Shown here: in pieces, positions 37,451 to 46,901 of the stretch
Numbering within the stretch: the stretch's first letter is position 1
Layout of the letters: every line of letters begins with the position of its first letter
Source of the DNA: Hydrogenovibrio marinus
Lineage (GTDB): Bacteria > Pseudomonadota > Gammaproteobacteria > Thiomicrospirales > Thiomicrospiraceae
NCBI RefSeq assembly: GCF_013340845.1
Contig: NZ_AP020335.1
Coordinates: 1 to 64,000 of the forward strand
Reading direction: 5' to 3'
Length of the DNA stretch: 64,000 nucleotides
The notes under the pieces: generated by a model
What the model was told of the DNA's origin: nothing
Seen by the model: only the letters and a program-made list of their open reading frames with translations
Database searches by the model: none
Program-made: the position numbers and the translations under genes

Positions 37451-38398
37451 CTACAATGGCTGCGCATGGTTCTGATGATAGGTCAGAACCGATTTGAAGA
37501 CATTTGGATCCTTGATTTGCGTCATTTCCCCTTCGCGCGGCATGTGTTTATCTTTTAATCTCGAAAGGAAAAAACGTAATGCTGCTAAACGCAAAGCGTA
37601 AGGCCAAGTGACCTTTTCTTGCCAGGTCAATTCACGAATCTGCTGATAGCTCGACAACATTGCGGCGACCTTGTCACTATCGTAAGTAAGATCAGGCAAA
37701 CGACACCAGTCATTGACCATTACGGCAAGGTCATAAAGCAATGGACCATTACAGGCGTAGTATAAATCGATAATCCCGGAAAGCTCATTGCCATCAAACA
37801 AGGCATTGTCACAGAATAGGTCGGCATGAATAACACCTTGTGGCAAGACTTCCCACTCATAATTAGAAAGCGTGTTGATCTCTTCGGAAATCAGGGCAAC
37901 TTCATCTTTAGGCAAGAGGGGTTGAATCAAATCGAATGTGGTTTGCATCCAATCCAGATTACGGTCATTTTCGCGGAAATCCTCAAAATCCTGTCCAGCA
38001 AGATGGAACTTGGCCATCTGCTCGCCCATGACTTCGCACTGCTTTAGAGTCGGTAGCTCAACGCCATCGCCTTTCAAGCGCTCCACCAAAGCGGCGGGCT
38101 TACCTTGTAAAGACTTCAAATAGCCGTTGGACAGACTTTTTTCCGGGTGAGCCGTAGGAATAGCGTGCTCAGCCATGAAGGCCATGATATTCAGGAAGTA
38201 AGGCAATTCACCAAACGTATGATGTTCAAATACCGTTAAGACAAATTGCTGAAGCTGACCGTCTTTTTCCGTGTTGACAAAATAATTGGTATTCTCAATT
38301 CCGGCACTAATTCCCTCGTAAGAGGCCAAGGCTCCGACATTATAATCCGCTAGGAAAGCTTCCAGTTCTGCTTGTTCTATGACTGTATAGACCGACAC
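37451..38398 (-). CDS. thrB: Homoserine kinase (choline kinase-like ThrB)
   Basis: It phosphorylates homoserine to O-phosphohomoserine on the way to threonine. The 315-residue protein belongs to the choline/APH kinase-fold type II homoserine kinases found in many proteobacteria, not the GHMP type. Motifs are GISAGIENTNYFV near residue 30, the catalytic GVIHADLFCDNALF (about 187-200) and the metal-binding GIIDLYYACNGPLLYDLAV (about 206-224). It is divergent from polA and followed 16 bp later by the DUF3095 gene. Confidence 0.93.
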   Translation of the reverse strand: MSVYTVIEQAELEAFLADYNVGALASYEGISAGIENTNYFVNTEKDGQLQQFVLTVFEHHTFGELPYFLNIMAFMAEHAIPTAHPEKSLSNGYLKSLQGKPAALVERLKGDGVELPTLKQCEVMGEQMAKFHLAGQDFEDFRENDRNLDWMQTTFDLIQPLLPKDEVALISEEINTLSNYEWEVLPQGVIHADLFCDNALFDGNELSGIIDLYYACNGPLLYDLAVMVNDWCRLPDLTYDSDKVAAMLSSYQQIRELTWQEKVTWPYALRLAALRFFLSRLKDKHMPREGEMTQIKDPNVFKSVLTYHQNHAQPL

Positions 38399-38473
38399 AC
38401 TCTAAATCCGGTTAATATAGGTTAAAATAATCATCGAATTTTACCATAACTCAATAAATCTCTAGGCAGTTTC

Positions 38474-41287
38474 ATGACAGCAATGCAACTTGAATTCAAT
38501 CCAAAAGCGCCCTTTATTCTCGTAGACGGTTCTTCTTATCTATTCCGCGCTTTTCACGCCATGCCTCCTTTGACAAATTCCAAAGGTCATGCCACTGGCG
38601 CAATTTTCGGTGTGATCAATATGATCGGAAAATTGTTGGAGCAATATCAACCTGAACGCATTGCCGTGGTATTCGATGCCAAAGGCAAGAACTTCCGTCA
38701 TGAAATGTATGAAGAGTACAAGGCGCATCGCCCACCGATGCCAGATGAACTGAGAATTCAAATAGAACCGATTCACCAAATTATCAAAGCGTTAGGAATC
38801 CCTCTTTTGGTGATTGACGGTGTTGAAGCCGATGATGTCATGGGAACCCTTGCACAACAAGCCACTGAAGCGAAAATGGACGCTCTATTGTCAACGGGTG
38901 ATAAAGATATGGCGCAACTGGTGAATGAACATATCACCCTTATCAACACTATGAATGACACGTTGATGACACCGGAAAAGGTGTTGGAAAAGTTTCATGT
39001 GAAACCTGAACAAATAATCGACTACCTTGCCTTGATGGGCGACAGCTCAGACAATATTCCAGGAATTCCGAAATGCGGTCCAAAAACGGCGGCAAAGTGG
39101 CTGGAAGAGTACGGCACCATCGAAAATTTGATAAACCATGCCGACGAAATCAAGGGGAAAATTGGGGAAAGTCTGCGAGATAACTTGGATCAATTAAAAC
39201 TGTCACAACAATTGACAACAATCCGCATTGATTGCGATTTGCCGGTTCACCTCAGTGACATCAAACGCCATACACCCGATGTCCAGGCATTGGCAGAACT
39301 TTTTGCCGAGTATGACCTACGAAACTGGCAAGGACAAATCGCGAAAGGCCAGCTTCCATTCAGCAAGTTCACAGGGCGCAAAGCGCATAGCGCAACCCTG
39401 GTCAGTGAACATAATGGCAAACACCACTCAAACCCAGCCCAGCCTGCAACATCAGAAAACTTCGAAATCGCGCCCTACGAAACGATTTTGGATGAAAGCA
39501 CTTTTGAACAATGGCTGACAAAACTTAAGGAAGCCGATTGTTTCGCCATAGATACTGAAACCACCTCATTAGATACCATGATCGCCCAAATCGTCGGTAT
39601 CAGTTTTGCATACGAATCATCTGGCAAGATTCACGCGGCTTATGTTCCGTTAAAGCATGACTATGAGGGTGCGCCTAACCAGCTGGATTTCGAACAAGCA
39701 CTCAGCCGCCTGAAACCTATTTTAGAAAGTGAACAAATCCAGAAAGTTGGACAAAACCTGAAATATGATTGGCATGTTTTTATGAATCATGGCATTGAAC
39801 TAAAGGGGATTGCCTACGACACCATGTTGGAATCCTATTGTTTGAACAGCGTGGCAACGCGTCACAATATGGATGACTTGGCTTTGAAATACCTTAACCA
39901 TAGCACTATCCATTTCGAAGACATCGCTGGTAAGGGCAAAAATCAACTGACATTCAACCAAATTCCTGTTGAGCAGGCTGCGCCTTATGCTGCGGAAGAT
40001 GCCGATATTACTTTGCGACTGCATTTCACTATTTGGCCACAACTGAAAAAAGATGAAGGGCCTTGCCGCATTTTCAAAGACATTGAAATGCCTTTGTTAA
40101 CGGTCTTGGCAAAAACCGAACGTAACGGTGTACTCATCGACAAGCAAATGCTCGCCGATCAATCTTATGAGATTGGTGAAAAACTGGTTCAACTTGAACA
40201 AGATGCTCACTTGATTGCAGGAACGCCATTCAACCTGAATTCTTCCAAACAGCTACAAGAAGTACTGTTTGATAGATTGAATCTACCCGTTTTGAAAAAG
40301 ACACCAAAAGGCCAACCCTCAACTGCGGAACCTGTTTTAGCGCAACTGGCAGATGAAGGTCACGAATTACCAACTTTGATTTTAGAATACCGTAGCTTGG
40401 CAAAATTGAAATCCACCTACACCGATAGTCTTCCAAAACAAATCAATGAAAAAACCGGGCGCGTTCATACTTCTTATCAGCAAGCGGTGGCTTCGACTGG
40501 ACGCTTATCGTCTACGGAACCAAATTTGCAAAACATCCCCGTTCGTAATGCCGAGGGTCGTCGTATTCGCCAAGCGTTTATTGCACCGAAGGGGTATAAA
40601 ATCGTTGCCGCAGATTACTCGCAAATTGAACTCCGCATCATGGCACATTTATCAGGAGACGCCAATTTAGTCACAGCATTCACTGAAGGGAAAGATATCC
40701 ACCAAGCAACTGCCGCAGAAATTTTTGGTATGCCACTTGAAAGTGTCACTAGCGAACAGCGTCGTAGTGCCAAAGCAGTGAACTTCGGATTAATTTATGG
40801 TATGTCCGCATTTGGCTTGGCAAAACAGTTGAATATCCCTAGAAATCTAGCTCAGGAATACATCAACCTGTATTTCAGCCGCTACCCCAGCGTGCAAACC
40901 TATATGGAGAGTACCCAAGCGAATGCGCGTGAGAACGGTTATGTTGAAACCTTATTGGGGCGCCGTCTTTATTTGCCCGACATCAATGCTAAAAATGGTC
41001 AACTACGTCAATATGCCGAACGTACAGCTATTAACGCGCCGATGCAAGGCACCGCTGCCGATATTATTAAACGTGCGATGATTGATATTCAAAAATGGTT
41101 AGATACGTCCGATTTGAACCTCAAAATGTTGATGCAGGTACATGATGAATTGGTTTTTGAAGTTGCAGAAAAGGATATAGAGGCTGCTCAACCGGAGATC
41201 AAACGCATAATGGAAGCCGCTTTATCACTAGATGTGCCTTTGATTGTTGAAGTCGGTCAAGGTGACAACTGGGATGAGGCGCATTAA
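38474..41287 (+). CDS. polA: DNA polymerase I
   Basis: The 937-residue enzyme fills gaps and removes RNA primers. It has a 5'-nuclease domain (about 1-300; LVDGSSYLFRAFHAMPPL, IDGVEADDVMGT, GDSSDNIPGIPKCGPKTAAKW). A 3'-5' exonuclease domain follows with FAIDTETTSLD intact (about 357-367), so proofreading is expected. The family A polymerase domain has motif A ADYSQIELRIMAHLSGD (about 713), motif B RRSAKAVNFGLIYGMSAFGL (about 761) and motif C VHDELVFE (about 889). The length matches E. coli Pol I (928). Confidence 0.98.
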   Translation: MTAMQLEFNPKAPFILVDGSSYLFRAFHAMPPLTNSKGHATGAIFGVINMIGKLLEQYQPERIAVVFDAKGKNFRHEMYEEYKAHRPPMPDELRIQIEPIHQIIKALGIPLLVIDGVEADDVMGTLAQQATEAKMDALLSTGDKDMAQLVNEHITLINTMNDTLMTPEKVLEKFHVKPEQIIDYLALMGDSSDNIPGIPKCGPKTAAKWLEEYGTIENLINHADEIKGKIGESLRDNLDQLKLSQQLTTIRIDCDLPVHLSDIKRHTPDVQALAELFAEYDLRNWQGQIAKGQLPFSKFTGRKAHSATLVSEHNGKHHSNPAQPATSENFEIAPYETILDESTFEQWLTKLKEADCFAIDTETTSLDTMIAQIVGISFAYESSGKIHAAYVPLKHDYEGAPNQLDFEQALSRLKPILESEQIQKVGQNLKYDWHVFMNHGIELKGIAYDTMLESYCLNSVATRHNMDDLALKYLNHSTIHFEDIAGKGKNQLTFNQIPVEQAAPYAAEDADITLRLHFTIWPQLKKDEGPCRIFKDIEMPLLTVLAKTERNGVLIDKQMLADQSYEIGEKLVQLEQDAHLIAGTPFNLNSSKQLQEVLFDRLNLPVLKKTPKGQPSTAEPVLAQLADEGHELPTLILEYRSLAKLKSTYTDSLPKQINEKTGRVHTSYQQAVASTGRLSSTEPNLQNIPVRNAEGRRIRQAFIAPKGYKIVAADYSQIELRIMAHLSGDANLVTAFTEGKDIHQATAAEIFGMPLESVTSEQRRSAKAVNFGLIYGMSAFGLAKQLNIPRNLAQEYINLYFSRYPSVQTYMESTQANARENGYVETLLGRRLYLPDINAKNGQLRQYAERTAINAPMQGTAADIIKRAMIDIQKWLDTSDLNLKMLMQVHDELVFEVAEKDIEAAQPEIKRIMEAALSLDVPLIVEVGQGDNWDEAH

Positions 41288-41377
41288 CGATTATCCAATA
41301 GCGACAATATTGCTAAAAAATAGATAAAAATTAAAATTGAGAGCCTTTAGATAGCTTTCATATTAATGTAAGATGCC

Positions 41378-41383
41378 TATAAT
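41378..41383 (+). promoter_or_regulatory. -10 element of the TraF-like outer-membrane gene
   Basis: A perfect TATAAT 45 bp before the ATG at 41428, with only a weak -35 (CTTTCA at 41355-41360, 17-bp spacer). Confidence 0.4.
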
Positions 41384-41427
41384 AAGATTTACGCAATTAT
41401 TTATATCTCTCTGGAGGAGTCTAAGCC

Positions 41428-42735
41428 ATGAAAAAACATGTATTATTAAGCTGCGTCCTAGCAGCTTGCGCAACTGGAGCTAATGCAGCACCTAGCTCTT
41501 ACATGCCAATCGGCCCAAATATCACCTATGGCGATGCATCTAACTCAAATACAATCTACAGCCCGCTGGCTAACCCCGCTTATAACGCTATCAATAAAAG
41601 CGATACAGGTGGTTACCGCGTTGGTCTAGGCGCCGGGTTCCAAATAGGCGTTGAATCTCATGGTTTGCAAGGATACTCAGATTACTTCAAAGATAATATC
41701 CAGTCTATCCTAGACAAAACATATACTAACTCGACAGACGCTAACAATGCGAAAAACCAACTACAATCAAACTTGAATACATATTTTTCTAACTATAATA
41801 ATGGAAATATTGCAGCAACGGCAGGAGTAACAATTCCTCTGTTAATCAAGTCCGGATCTTTCAGCGGCGGGTTGTCCCTAGATATTTCAAAACAAGCTGC
41901 AACTAAGGTTAATGTTGTAGACAACACGAGCACTGCTATCGTTGTTACCGCTACACCAAATGGATCTAATTATGATTTGAGTGTTAACTCCGGTGCCGCA
42001 GCATGGAACTTAAGCTATAAAGAACTTACAGAAGTTGCTTTAGGCTATGGAACCAATATTATTTCAAACAATAACTCTACCCTTTCTGTAGGTGTTACTG
42101 CTCGATACCTAAGCTTACTATCAAATACCAAGATGGTTGACTTCAGCCAAGTTGTCAGCGATAACAGTGGTAGTGGAAGTAAAGATACCGGGGACTATCT
42201 ATCTGACTTAAATACGGGTTCTAGCGAAACTGCAATTACAGCAGATGTGGGTATTAACTGGATTCATGAAAACTACTCCCTCGGGTTAGTAGGGATGAAT
42301 TTGACTTCACCAAAATTCAAAACTCATAACTTATCAACAACCAGCGCCAGCACAGCTTTCGCAAGTTATATCGAATCTGACTTCACTTTAAAGCCTCAGT
42401 ACCGCGTGACAGGACAAATCAATACCGCCAGCCGTCACTGGACAATTGCAGGGTCATATGATTTGGCAAAAGCCAATGACTTGAACAACCAAGATACCCA
42501 GTGGTGGAGTGCTAGTGCTAGTTATGCAACCAACTCTGCTTGGTATGTTCCAGACGTTCGTTTAGGAATGCGTGGAAACCTAGCAGGAAATAAATACACT
42601 TATACTGACGTAGGTTTGACATTCGGCTTCTTGAATCTTGATGTTGCAACAACAACAACTGACTTCTCTGGTGTTATTAACAAACAAAAAGATGCCGGGT
42701 TGATTGCATCAGCTGGGATCGAATTCGACTTCTAG
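41428..42735 (+). CDS. TraF-like (PF13729-type) outer-membrane protein
   Basis: A 435-residue exported protein with a signal peptide ending ATGANAAPSS. The body is rich in Ser, Asn, Thr and Gly, with alternating strands. ANPAYNAINKSDTGGYRVGLGAGFQIGVES and the C-terminal ASAGIEFDF match proteins called conjugal transfer TraF. No other conjugation gene is nearby, and the C-terminal aromatic residue plus strand pattern point to an outer-membrane beta-barrel. The name should not be read as conjugation. A strong GGAGGAG RBS and a terminator frame it as a single gene. Confidence 0.78.
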   Translation: MKKHVLLSCVLAACATGANAAPSSYMPIGPNITYGDASNSNTIYSPLANPAYNAINKSDTGGYRVGLGAGFQIGVESHGLQGYSDYFKDNIQSILDKTYTNSTDANNAKNQLQSNLNTYFSNYNNGNIAATAGVTIPLLIKSGSFSGGLSLDISKQAATKVNVVDNTSTAIVVTATPNGSNYDLSVNSGAAAWNLSYKELTEVALGYGTNIISNNNSTLSVGVTARYLSLLSNTKMVDFSQVVSDNSGSGSKDTGDYLSDLNTGSSETAITADVGINWIHENYSLGLVGMNLTSPKFKTHNLSTTSASTAFASYIESDFTLKPQYRVTGQINTASRHWTIAGSYDLAKANDLNNQDTQWWSASASYATNSAWYVPDVRLGMRGNLAGNKYTYTDVGLTFGFLNLDVATTTTDFSGVINKQKDAGLIASAGIEFDF

Positions 42736-42766
42736 TCTTCACCTTCCATTTAATGCTTAATTTTTA

Positions 42767-42789
42767 CCCCTCTCAATGAGGGGTTTTTT
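42767..42789 (+). terminator. Rho-independent terminator
   Basis: CCCCTC-TCAAT-GAGGGG followed by six T, 31 bp after the TraF-like gene. Confidence 0.93.
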
Positions 42790-42831
42790 ATGTAGAATGA
42801 AAATGTTCATTCTCAATTTAAGGTAAATATC

Positions 42832-43572
42832 ATGCATGCTTCTACTCGCTTGATTACAGCGCCCTTGGCTTTTCTTTTACTATTTTCATTGAACGCTTTT
42901 GCGGGCAATAATATTGATTACTTAAACTTCAGCTCGCAAAACCAGTTTAAGGCGTTTTCAACCGACCTCACTGGAGTGCTTGGCTACAAAACCTTAAGTC
43001 CGGCAGAGCCTCTCGGTTTAACCGGATTTGATATAGGCATTTCCGCAAATGTCTCGCAACTCAAACACAAACATATGGACGCGGTCTCTAATAATGCTAG
43101 CAGTTCATTAAATGGTGTAACACTGCACTTAGCTAAGGGGATGCCGCTTGGTCTTGATATTGGTGTTGACTATACAACATTTCCCAACAGCAACCTTTCT
43201 ACTTGGAGTACCAATCTAAATTGGGCAATTTTGGAAGGCAGTACAGTGTCTCCTGCGCTAGGAATTAATGGACATTACACTCAATCAAATGGTATCAGCG
43301 CGTTAGATTACAAAAGCTATGGGTTAGATCTCGGTGTTTCGAAAGGTTTAGCTAACTTAACGCCCTATGCGTCGGTAGGGGTGATTCAGGGTGAAGTTAA
43401 TCCAAGAGAAAATAACCGCATCAGTGGCGTAACGTTGAAAAAAGTAAGCTCTACTTTAGCTAAATTAGCCGTTGGCGTGAATATCAACTTAGCTTTTATG
43501 GATGTTCTGGTTGCATATAACCAAATTGGAGATGTTCCGACTTATAGCATTAAAGCGGGCTATCGTTTCTAG
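42832..43572 (+). CDS. Predicted outer-membrane beta-barrel protein
   Basis: A 246-residue protein with a signal peptide ending AFAGNN. The mature part consists of alternating hydrophobic/polar strands (FDIGISANVSQLKH, LDIGVDYTTFP, YGLDLGVSKGLANLTPYASVGV) and ends in the outer-membrane insertion signature AGYRF. I do not recognise a family. It follows the TraF-like gene but behind a terminator, so it probably has its own promoter. The stop is one base from the convergent DUF924 stop. Confidence 0.72.
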   Translation: MHASTRLITAPLAFLLLFSLNAFAGNNIDYLNFSSQNQFKAFSTDLTGVLGYKTLSPAEPLGLTGFDIGISANVSQLKHKHMDAVSNNASSSLNGVTLHLAKGMPLGLDIGVDYTTFPNSNLSTWSTNLNWAILEGSTVSPALGINGHYTQSNGISALDYKSYGLDLGVSKGLANLTPYASVGVIQGEVNPRENNRISGVTLKKVSSTLAKLAVGVNINLAFMDVLVAYNQIGDVPTYSIKAGYRF

Positions 43573-43573
43573 G

Positions 43574-44125
43574 TCAGCCTTTAAATGCATCGCCTGAAGT
43601 AAGGTAGGTCTCTTCTTCAGCGGTGCTTAGTCGACCTAATATTGCATTACGATGCGGAAACCGTCCAAAACGCTCGACAATCTTTTGATGATGTCGGGCA
43701 AACTGAAGGTTATCGACTAATCCATAATGTTTGAACAATTCAACCGACTTCTGTTGGTCATGCAAGTTTTCACTGTGCATCAGAGGAATCAACAAAAATG
43801 CCAAGCGAGATTTTGGTAATTGATCTGCATACCCCTTTTCAAGAGCAATATAAGTTGCTTTAACAGCTTGCTGTTCAGTTTGGAAACTTTCAGGCAGCCC
43901 TCGAAACATATTCAAGGGCATTTGATCGAGTAAAATGATAAGCGCCAACGCGGATTCGGCATCGGCAAGCCAACTGTCTAGCATCCCTAGCTGGGCTTGT
44001 TGCCATAAATCTTGATACCTTTCGCGAATTTCAGTATCCAGCTCCAGCGTGGAATTAAACCACAAGGGTCTAACATGATCCGAAAACCAAAAGTCTAAAA
44101 TACCTTTAACTTCTTTATCCTGCAT
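43574..44125 (-). CDS. DUF924-family protein
   Basis: A 183-residue helical protein of DUF924: ILDFWFSDHVRPLWFNS at the start, ALALIILLDQMPLNMFRG (about 61-78), LLIPLMHSENLHDQQKSVELF and HHQKIVERFGRFPHRNAILGR near the end. All family blocks are present. The function is unknown, though the fold is TPR-like. The engB gene ends six bases upstream of its start, so the two are co-transcribed. Confidence 0.9.
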   Translation of the reverse strand: MQDKEVKGILDFWFSDHVRPLWFNSTLELDTEIRERYQDLWQQAQLGMLDSWLADAESALALIILLDQMPLNMFRGLPESFQTEQQAVKATYIALEKGYADQLPKSRLAFLLIPLMHSENLHDQQKSVELFKHYGLVDNLQFARHHQKIVERFGRFPHRNAILGRLSTAEEETYLTSGDAFKG

Positions 44126-44131
44126 AAGACT

Positions 44132-44755
44132 TTAAACCACTTGCTTTGGCGGTCTTTCATATTCCATCCATTCATCAAGCTTTTGCCAGGCAACATCAAC
44201 ACCTTGCCGTTTTAAAGAAGAAAACAGTTGTGCCGTTGCGTGAGGGTAGGATTCCTTCAAGAGTTTCTTCAGCTTCAATAGATTTGCTTGCGCCGGTCCC
44301 TTCTTCAATTTGTCCGATTTGGTCAACAAAACATGAACAGGTAACCCTAAATCTAACGTCCAATCCAACATGACCATATCAATTTCAGTCGGTGGCAGGC
44401 GGACATCCATCAACAAAATCATGCCACGCAAACACTCGCGTTGCTCTACATAAGCCGAAAGCCCTGCTTCCCAAGCCTGCTTTACATTGATATTTACTTT
44501 GGCATAACCATAGCCCGGTAAATCCACCAAGCGTCGATTCTCATCACACTCGAAAAAGTTAATCATCTGTGTGCGGCCAGGCGTTTTACTGGTTCTCGCT
44601 AAGGATTTCTGTGAAGTAAGCACATTTAATGCGCTAGATTTTCCGGCATTAGAACGCCCGGCAAAAGCGACTTCATAACCTTCGTCTTCAGGACAATGGC
44701 TTAAGTCAGGTGCAGATTTGAGGTAATGCGCTTTTTGATATAGAGGATGTTGCAT
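44132..44755 (-). CDS. engB: Ribosome biogenesis GTPase EngB (YsxC/YihA)
   Basis: EngB is a small essential GTPase needed for large ribosomal subunit assembly. The 207 residues show G1 GRSNAGKS (33-40), a G2 Thr in TPGRTQMINFF, G3 DLPGYGYAKV, and G4 TKSDKLKKG. It is divergent from the resB gene. Confidence 0.96.
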   Translation of the reverse strand: MQHPLYQKAHYLKSAPDLSHCPEDEGYEVAFAGRSNAGKSSALNVLTSQKSLARTSKTPGRTQMINFFECDENRRLVDLPGYGYAKVNINVKQAWEAGLSAYVEQRECLRGMILLMDVRLPPTEIDMVMLDWTLDLGLPVHVLLTKSDKLKKGPAQANLLKLKKLLKESYPHATAQLFSSLKRQGVDVAWQKLDEWMEYERPPKQVV

Positions 44756-44838
44756 AATAATTTGTGTGATCGAATTGACGAAATTCCGCTTATTTTATAG
44801 GGTTTTAGCGAGTGTTATGGGGATAAAGTCCTTAATAC

Positions 44839-44867
44839 TTTATCAATAATAACAATCGGTTTATACT
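44839..44867 (+). promoter_or_regulatory. Candidate promoter of the resB operon
   Basis: TTTATC (44839-44844), a 17-bp spacer and TATACT (44862-44867), about 40 bp upstream of the chosen resB start. Confidence 0.35.
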
Positions 44868-44907
44868 TTACAATCTTTTGTCTAATGAAATCCGAAAATC
44901 AGTAAAA

Positions 44908-46899
44908 ATGTCAGAAAAAAACATCGTTACATCTAAAAAACCTAGCCTATTCATCCAATTCCTAGGGTCTATGAACCTTGCTGTGACGCTGTTGGTCATG
45001 CTGGCGATCGCCTCTGTTATCGGGACTGTTCTCAAACAAAACGAAGCTTTTCAAAACTATATTATTAAGTTTGGCCCCTTTTGGACCCATGTGTTCGATA
45101 CACTCGGTCTATTCCATGTATATGGCGCCGCTTGGTTTATTTTAGTCCTGCTTTTCCTTCTAACATCGACTGCAACCTGTCTGGTACGTAACTCGCCAAA
45201 CTTTATCAAAGACATGAAGCACTACAGTGAAACCATGTCGATCAATGCTTACAAACATCAGCCTTACTCAGAAACCTATGCGGTTGAAGGCTTCGATGAA
45301 GCATTAGCGAAGCAAACCCTAGAAGAAAACGGTTATAAGACTAAAGTACACCATAGTGAAAATGGTAACGTCACGGTTGCCGGGATGAAGGGTCGTTGGA
45401 GCCGCCTAGGTTATATTTTCACCCATGTATCCATTATCGTGATTTGTGTCGGCGCACTCTTTGATAGCGACTTATTACTGAAATATCGCCAACTGACAGG
45501 AACGCTTGCACCAGAAACCCGCTCGATTCCATTAAATGAAATTCCACAAAAGTCTTGGTTATCCCCGAATAACTTCTCTTTCCGTGGTACAGTCAACGTC
45601 GCTGAAGGTCAAAGTACCGATGTACTTTTCTTGCCTTATGGCCAAGGATTTTTGGTACAAAAACTACCTTTCTCAATCCACGTTAAGCAATTCCGTATTC
45701 GCTACTACGATACCGGAATGCCAAAATCTTTTGAATCAGATGTTGTCCTGACGGCGCCGGATCTGAAAAAACCTATTGTTAAGACTATTGAAGTAAACCA
45801 CCCGCTGGTATACAAAAACTATTCAATCTATCAATCGTCTTTCGGGGATGGCGGAACCAAATTGAAGTTGGCAATACACCCGCTTTTGTCGCCATATCCA
45901 AATGCTCTGGACATTGACACAGCAGTAAGTCAGGTTGAACCTTTGAAAACACCTATTGGTACTTTCAAAGCTGAATTCAATGATTTCAAAATGTTCAATA
46001 TCGTGCCAGCAACGAAAGAAGAGCAAGAAAAAACCGGCAAAAAAATGCACAACAATGGCCCTACCATTATCTTTAAGGTTCGTAACGACCAAGGAATTGC
46101 CTGGGAATATGAAAACTACATGCAACCTAACCTACAGGATGGTCGCTGGTTTTTCATGACCGGTATGCGTACTGAACCATCTGCGCCATACCGTTACCTG
46201 TTCATTCCTGCGGATGATAAGCGTACTAAAGACCGTTTCTTCAAATTCTTAGCTTTATTGAACAATTCGGTACAAATCCATCAATATCTGAAAGATGCCA
46301 TTCCACAATCAAACAATTTGGATGACAAAACCTACAGCCTACAGCTTAAACTGCTGCAGCAATTGATGGTGTTGTTCCGAGACAAAGGTTTTAGAGGTAT
46401 AGATTTATTCGTTCAGAAAAAAGTCCCTAAAAACGAGCAAGAAAAGGTCAAAGACTATTACTTAAGTCAAACAAGCTACGCTTTGCAGATGCTTTACCTT
46501 GAATTTATGGACAAGACTTTCCCAGATAAGCATATCAGCGGAAACAATTTGTCTGACTTCGACAAACAATGGTTTGAAGATGCGTTGAATGCAATCAACA
46601 GCTTACCAAACTATGGACCACCAATGTATTTTGAAGTGAAATCCTTCAAACAAATCAATGCAACCGGGTTACAAATCACTAAATCCCCTGGAAAAGATGT
46701 CGTTTTTTTCGGGAGTGCAATGCTTATAATTGGGGTATTCATCCTATTCTATGTTCGTCAGAAACGCGTTTGGCTGGCTTACTCTAAACAAGAAAACGCA
46801 CTCACGATTGCCGGTAAGGATAGAAAAGATCTTCCGGAAACGAAAATTGAATTTGACCAACTCGTAGAGATTGTCAAAACTAACTTGAAGGTATCATAA
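44908..46899 (+). CDS. resB: Cytochrome c biogenesis protein ResB (Ccs1)
   Basis: With CcsA/ResC it forms the System II haem lyase that attaches haem to apocytochromes c in the periplasm. The 663 residues have TM helices near 18-40, 70-92 and 165-185, a large periplasmic domain (about 190-590) and a last TM (about 605-625), as in ResB. FLGSMNLAVTLLVMLAIASVIGTVLKQ is the typical first segment. The ATG at 44908 is preferred; a TTG at 44878 is open but only about 10 bases beyond a likely -10 element. The ccsA gene starts two bases after the stop. Confidence 0.9.
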   Translation: MSEKNIVTSKKPSLFIQFLGSMNLAVTLLVMLAIASVIGTVLKQNEAFQNYIIKFGPFWTHVFDTLGLFHVYGAAWFILVLLFLLTSTATCLVRNSPNFIKDMKHYSETMSINAYKHQPYSETYAVEGFDEALAKQTLEENGYKTKVHHSENGNVTVAGMKGRWSRLGYIFTHVSIIVICVGALFDSDLLLKYRQLTGTLAPETRSIPLNEIPQKSWLSPNNFSFRGTVNVAEGQSTDVLFLPYGQGFLVQKLPFSIHVKQFRIRYYDTGMPKSFESDVVLTAPDLKKPIVKTIEVNHPLVYKNYSIYQSSFGDGGTKLKLAIHPLLSPYPNALDIDTAVSQVEPLKTPIGTFKAEFNDFKMFNIVPATKEEQEKTGKKMHNNGPTIIFKVRNDQGIAWEYENYMQPNLQDGRWFFMTGMRTEPSAPYRYLFIPADDKRTKDRFFKFLALLNNSVQIHQYLKDAIPQSNNLDDKTYSLQLKLLQQLMVLFRDKGFRGIDLFVQKKVPKNEQEKVKDYYLSQTSYALQMLYLEFMDKTFPDKHISGNNLSDFDKQWFEDALNAINSLPNYGPPMYFEVKSFKQINATGLQITKSPGKDVVFFGSAMLIIGVFILFYVRQKRVWLAYSKQENALTIAGKDRKDLPETKIEFDQLVEIVKTNLKVS

Positions 46900-46901
46900 T
46901 C

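Noticed and set aside
41428-42735. A conjugation (TraF) gene suggesting an integrative element
   Set aside because: The PF13729-type name is historical. There is no relaxase, pilus or coupling-protein gene nearby, and the sequence looks like an outer-membrane barrel.
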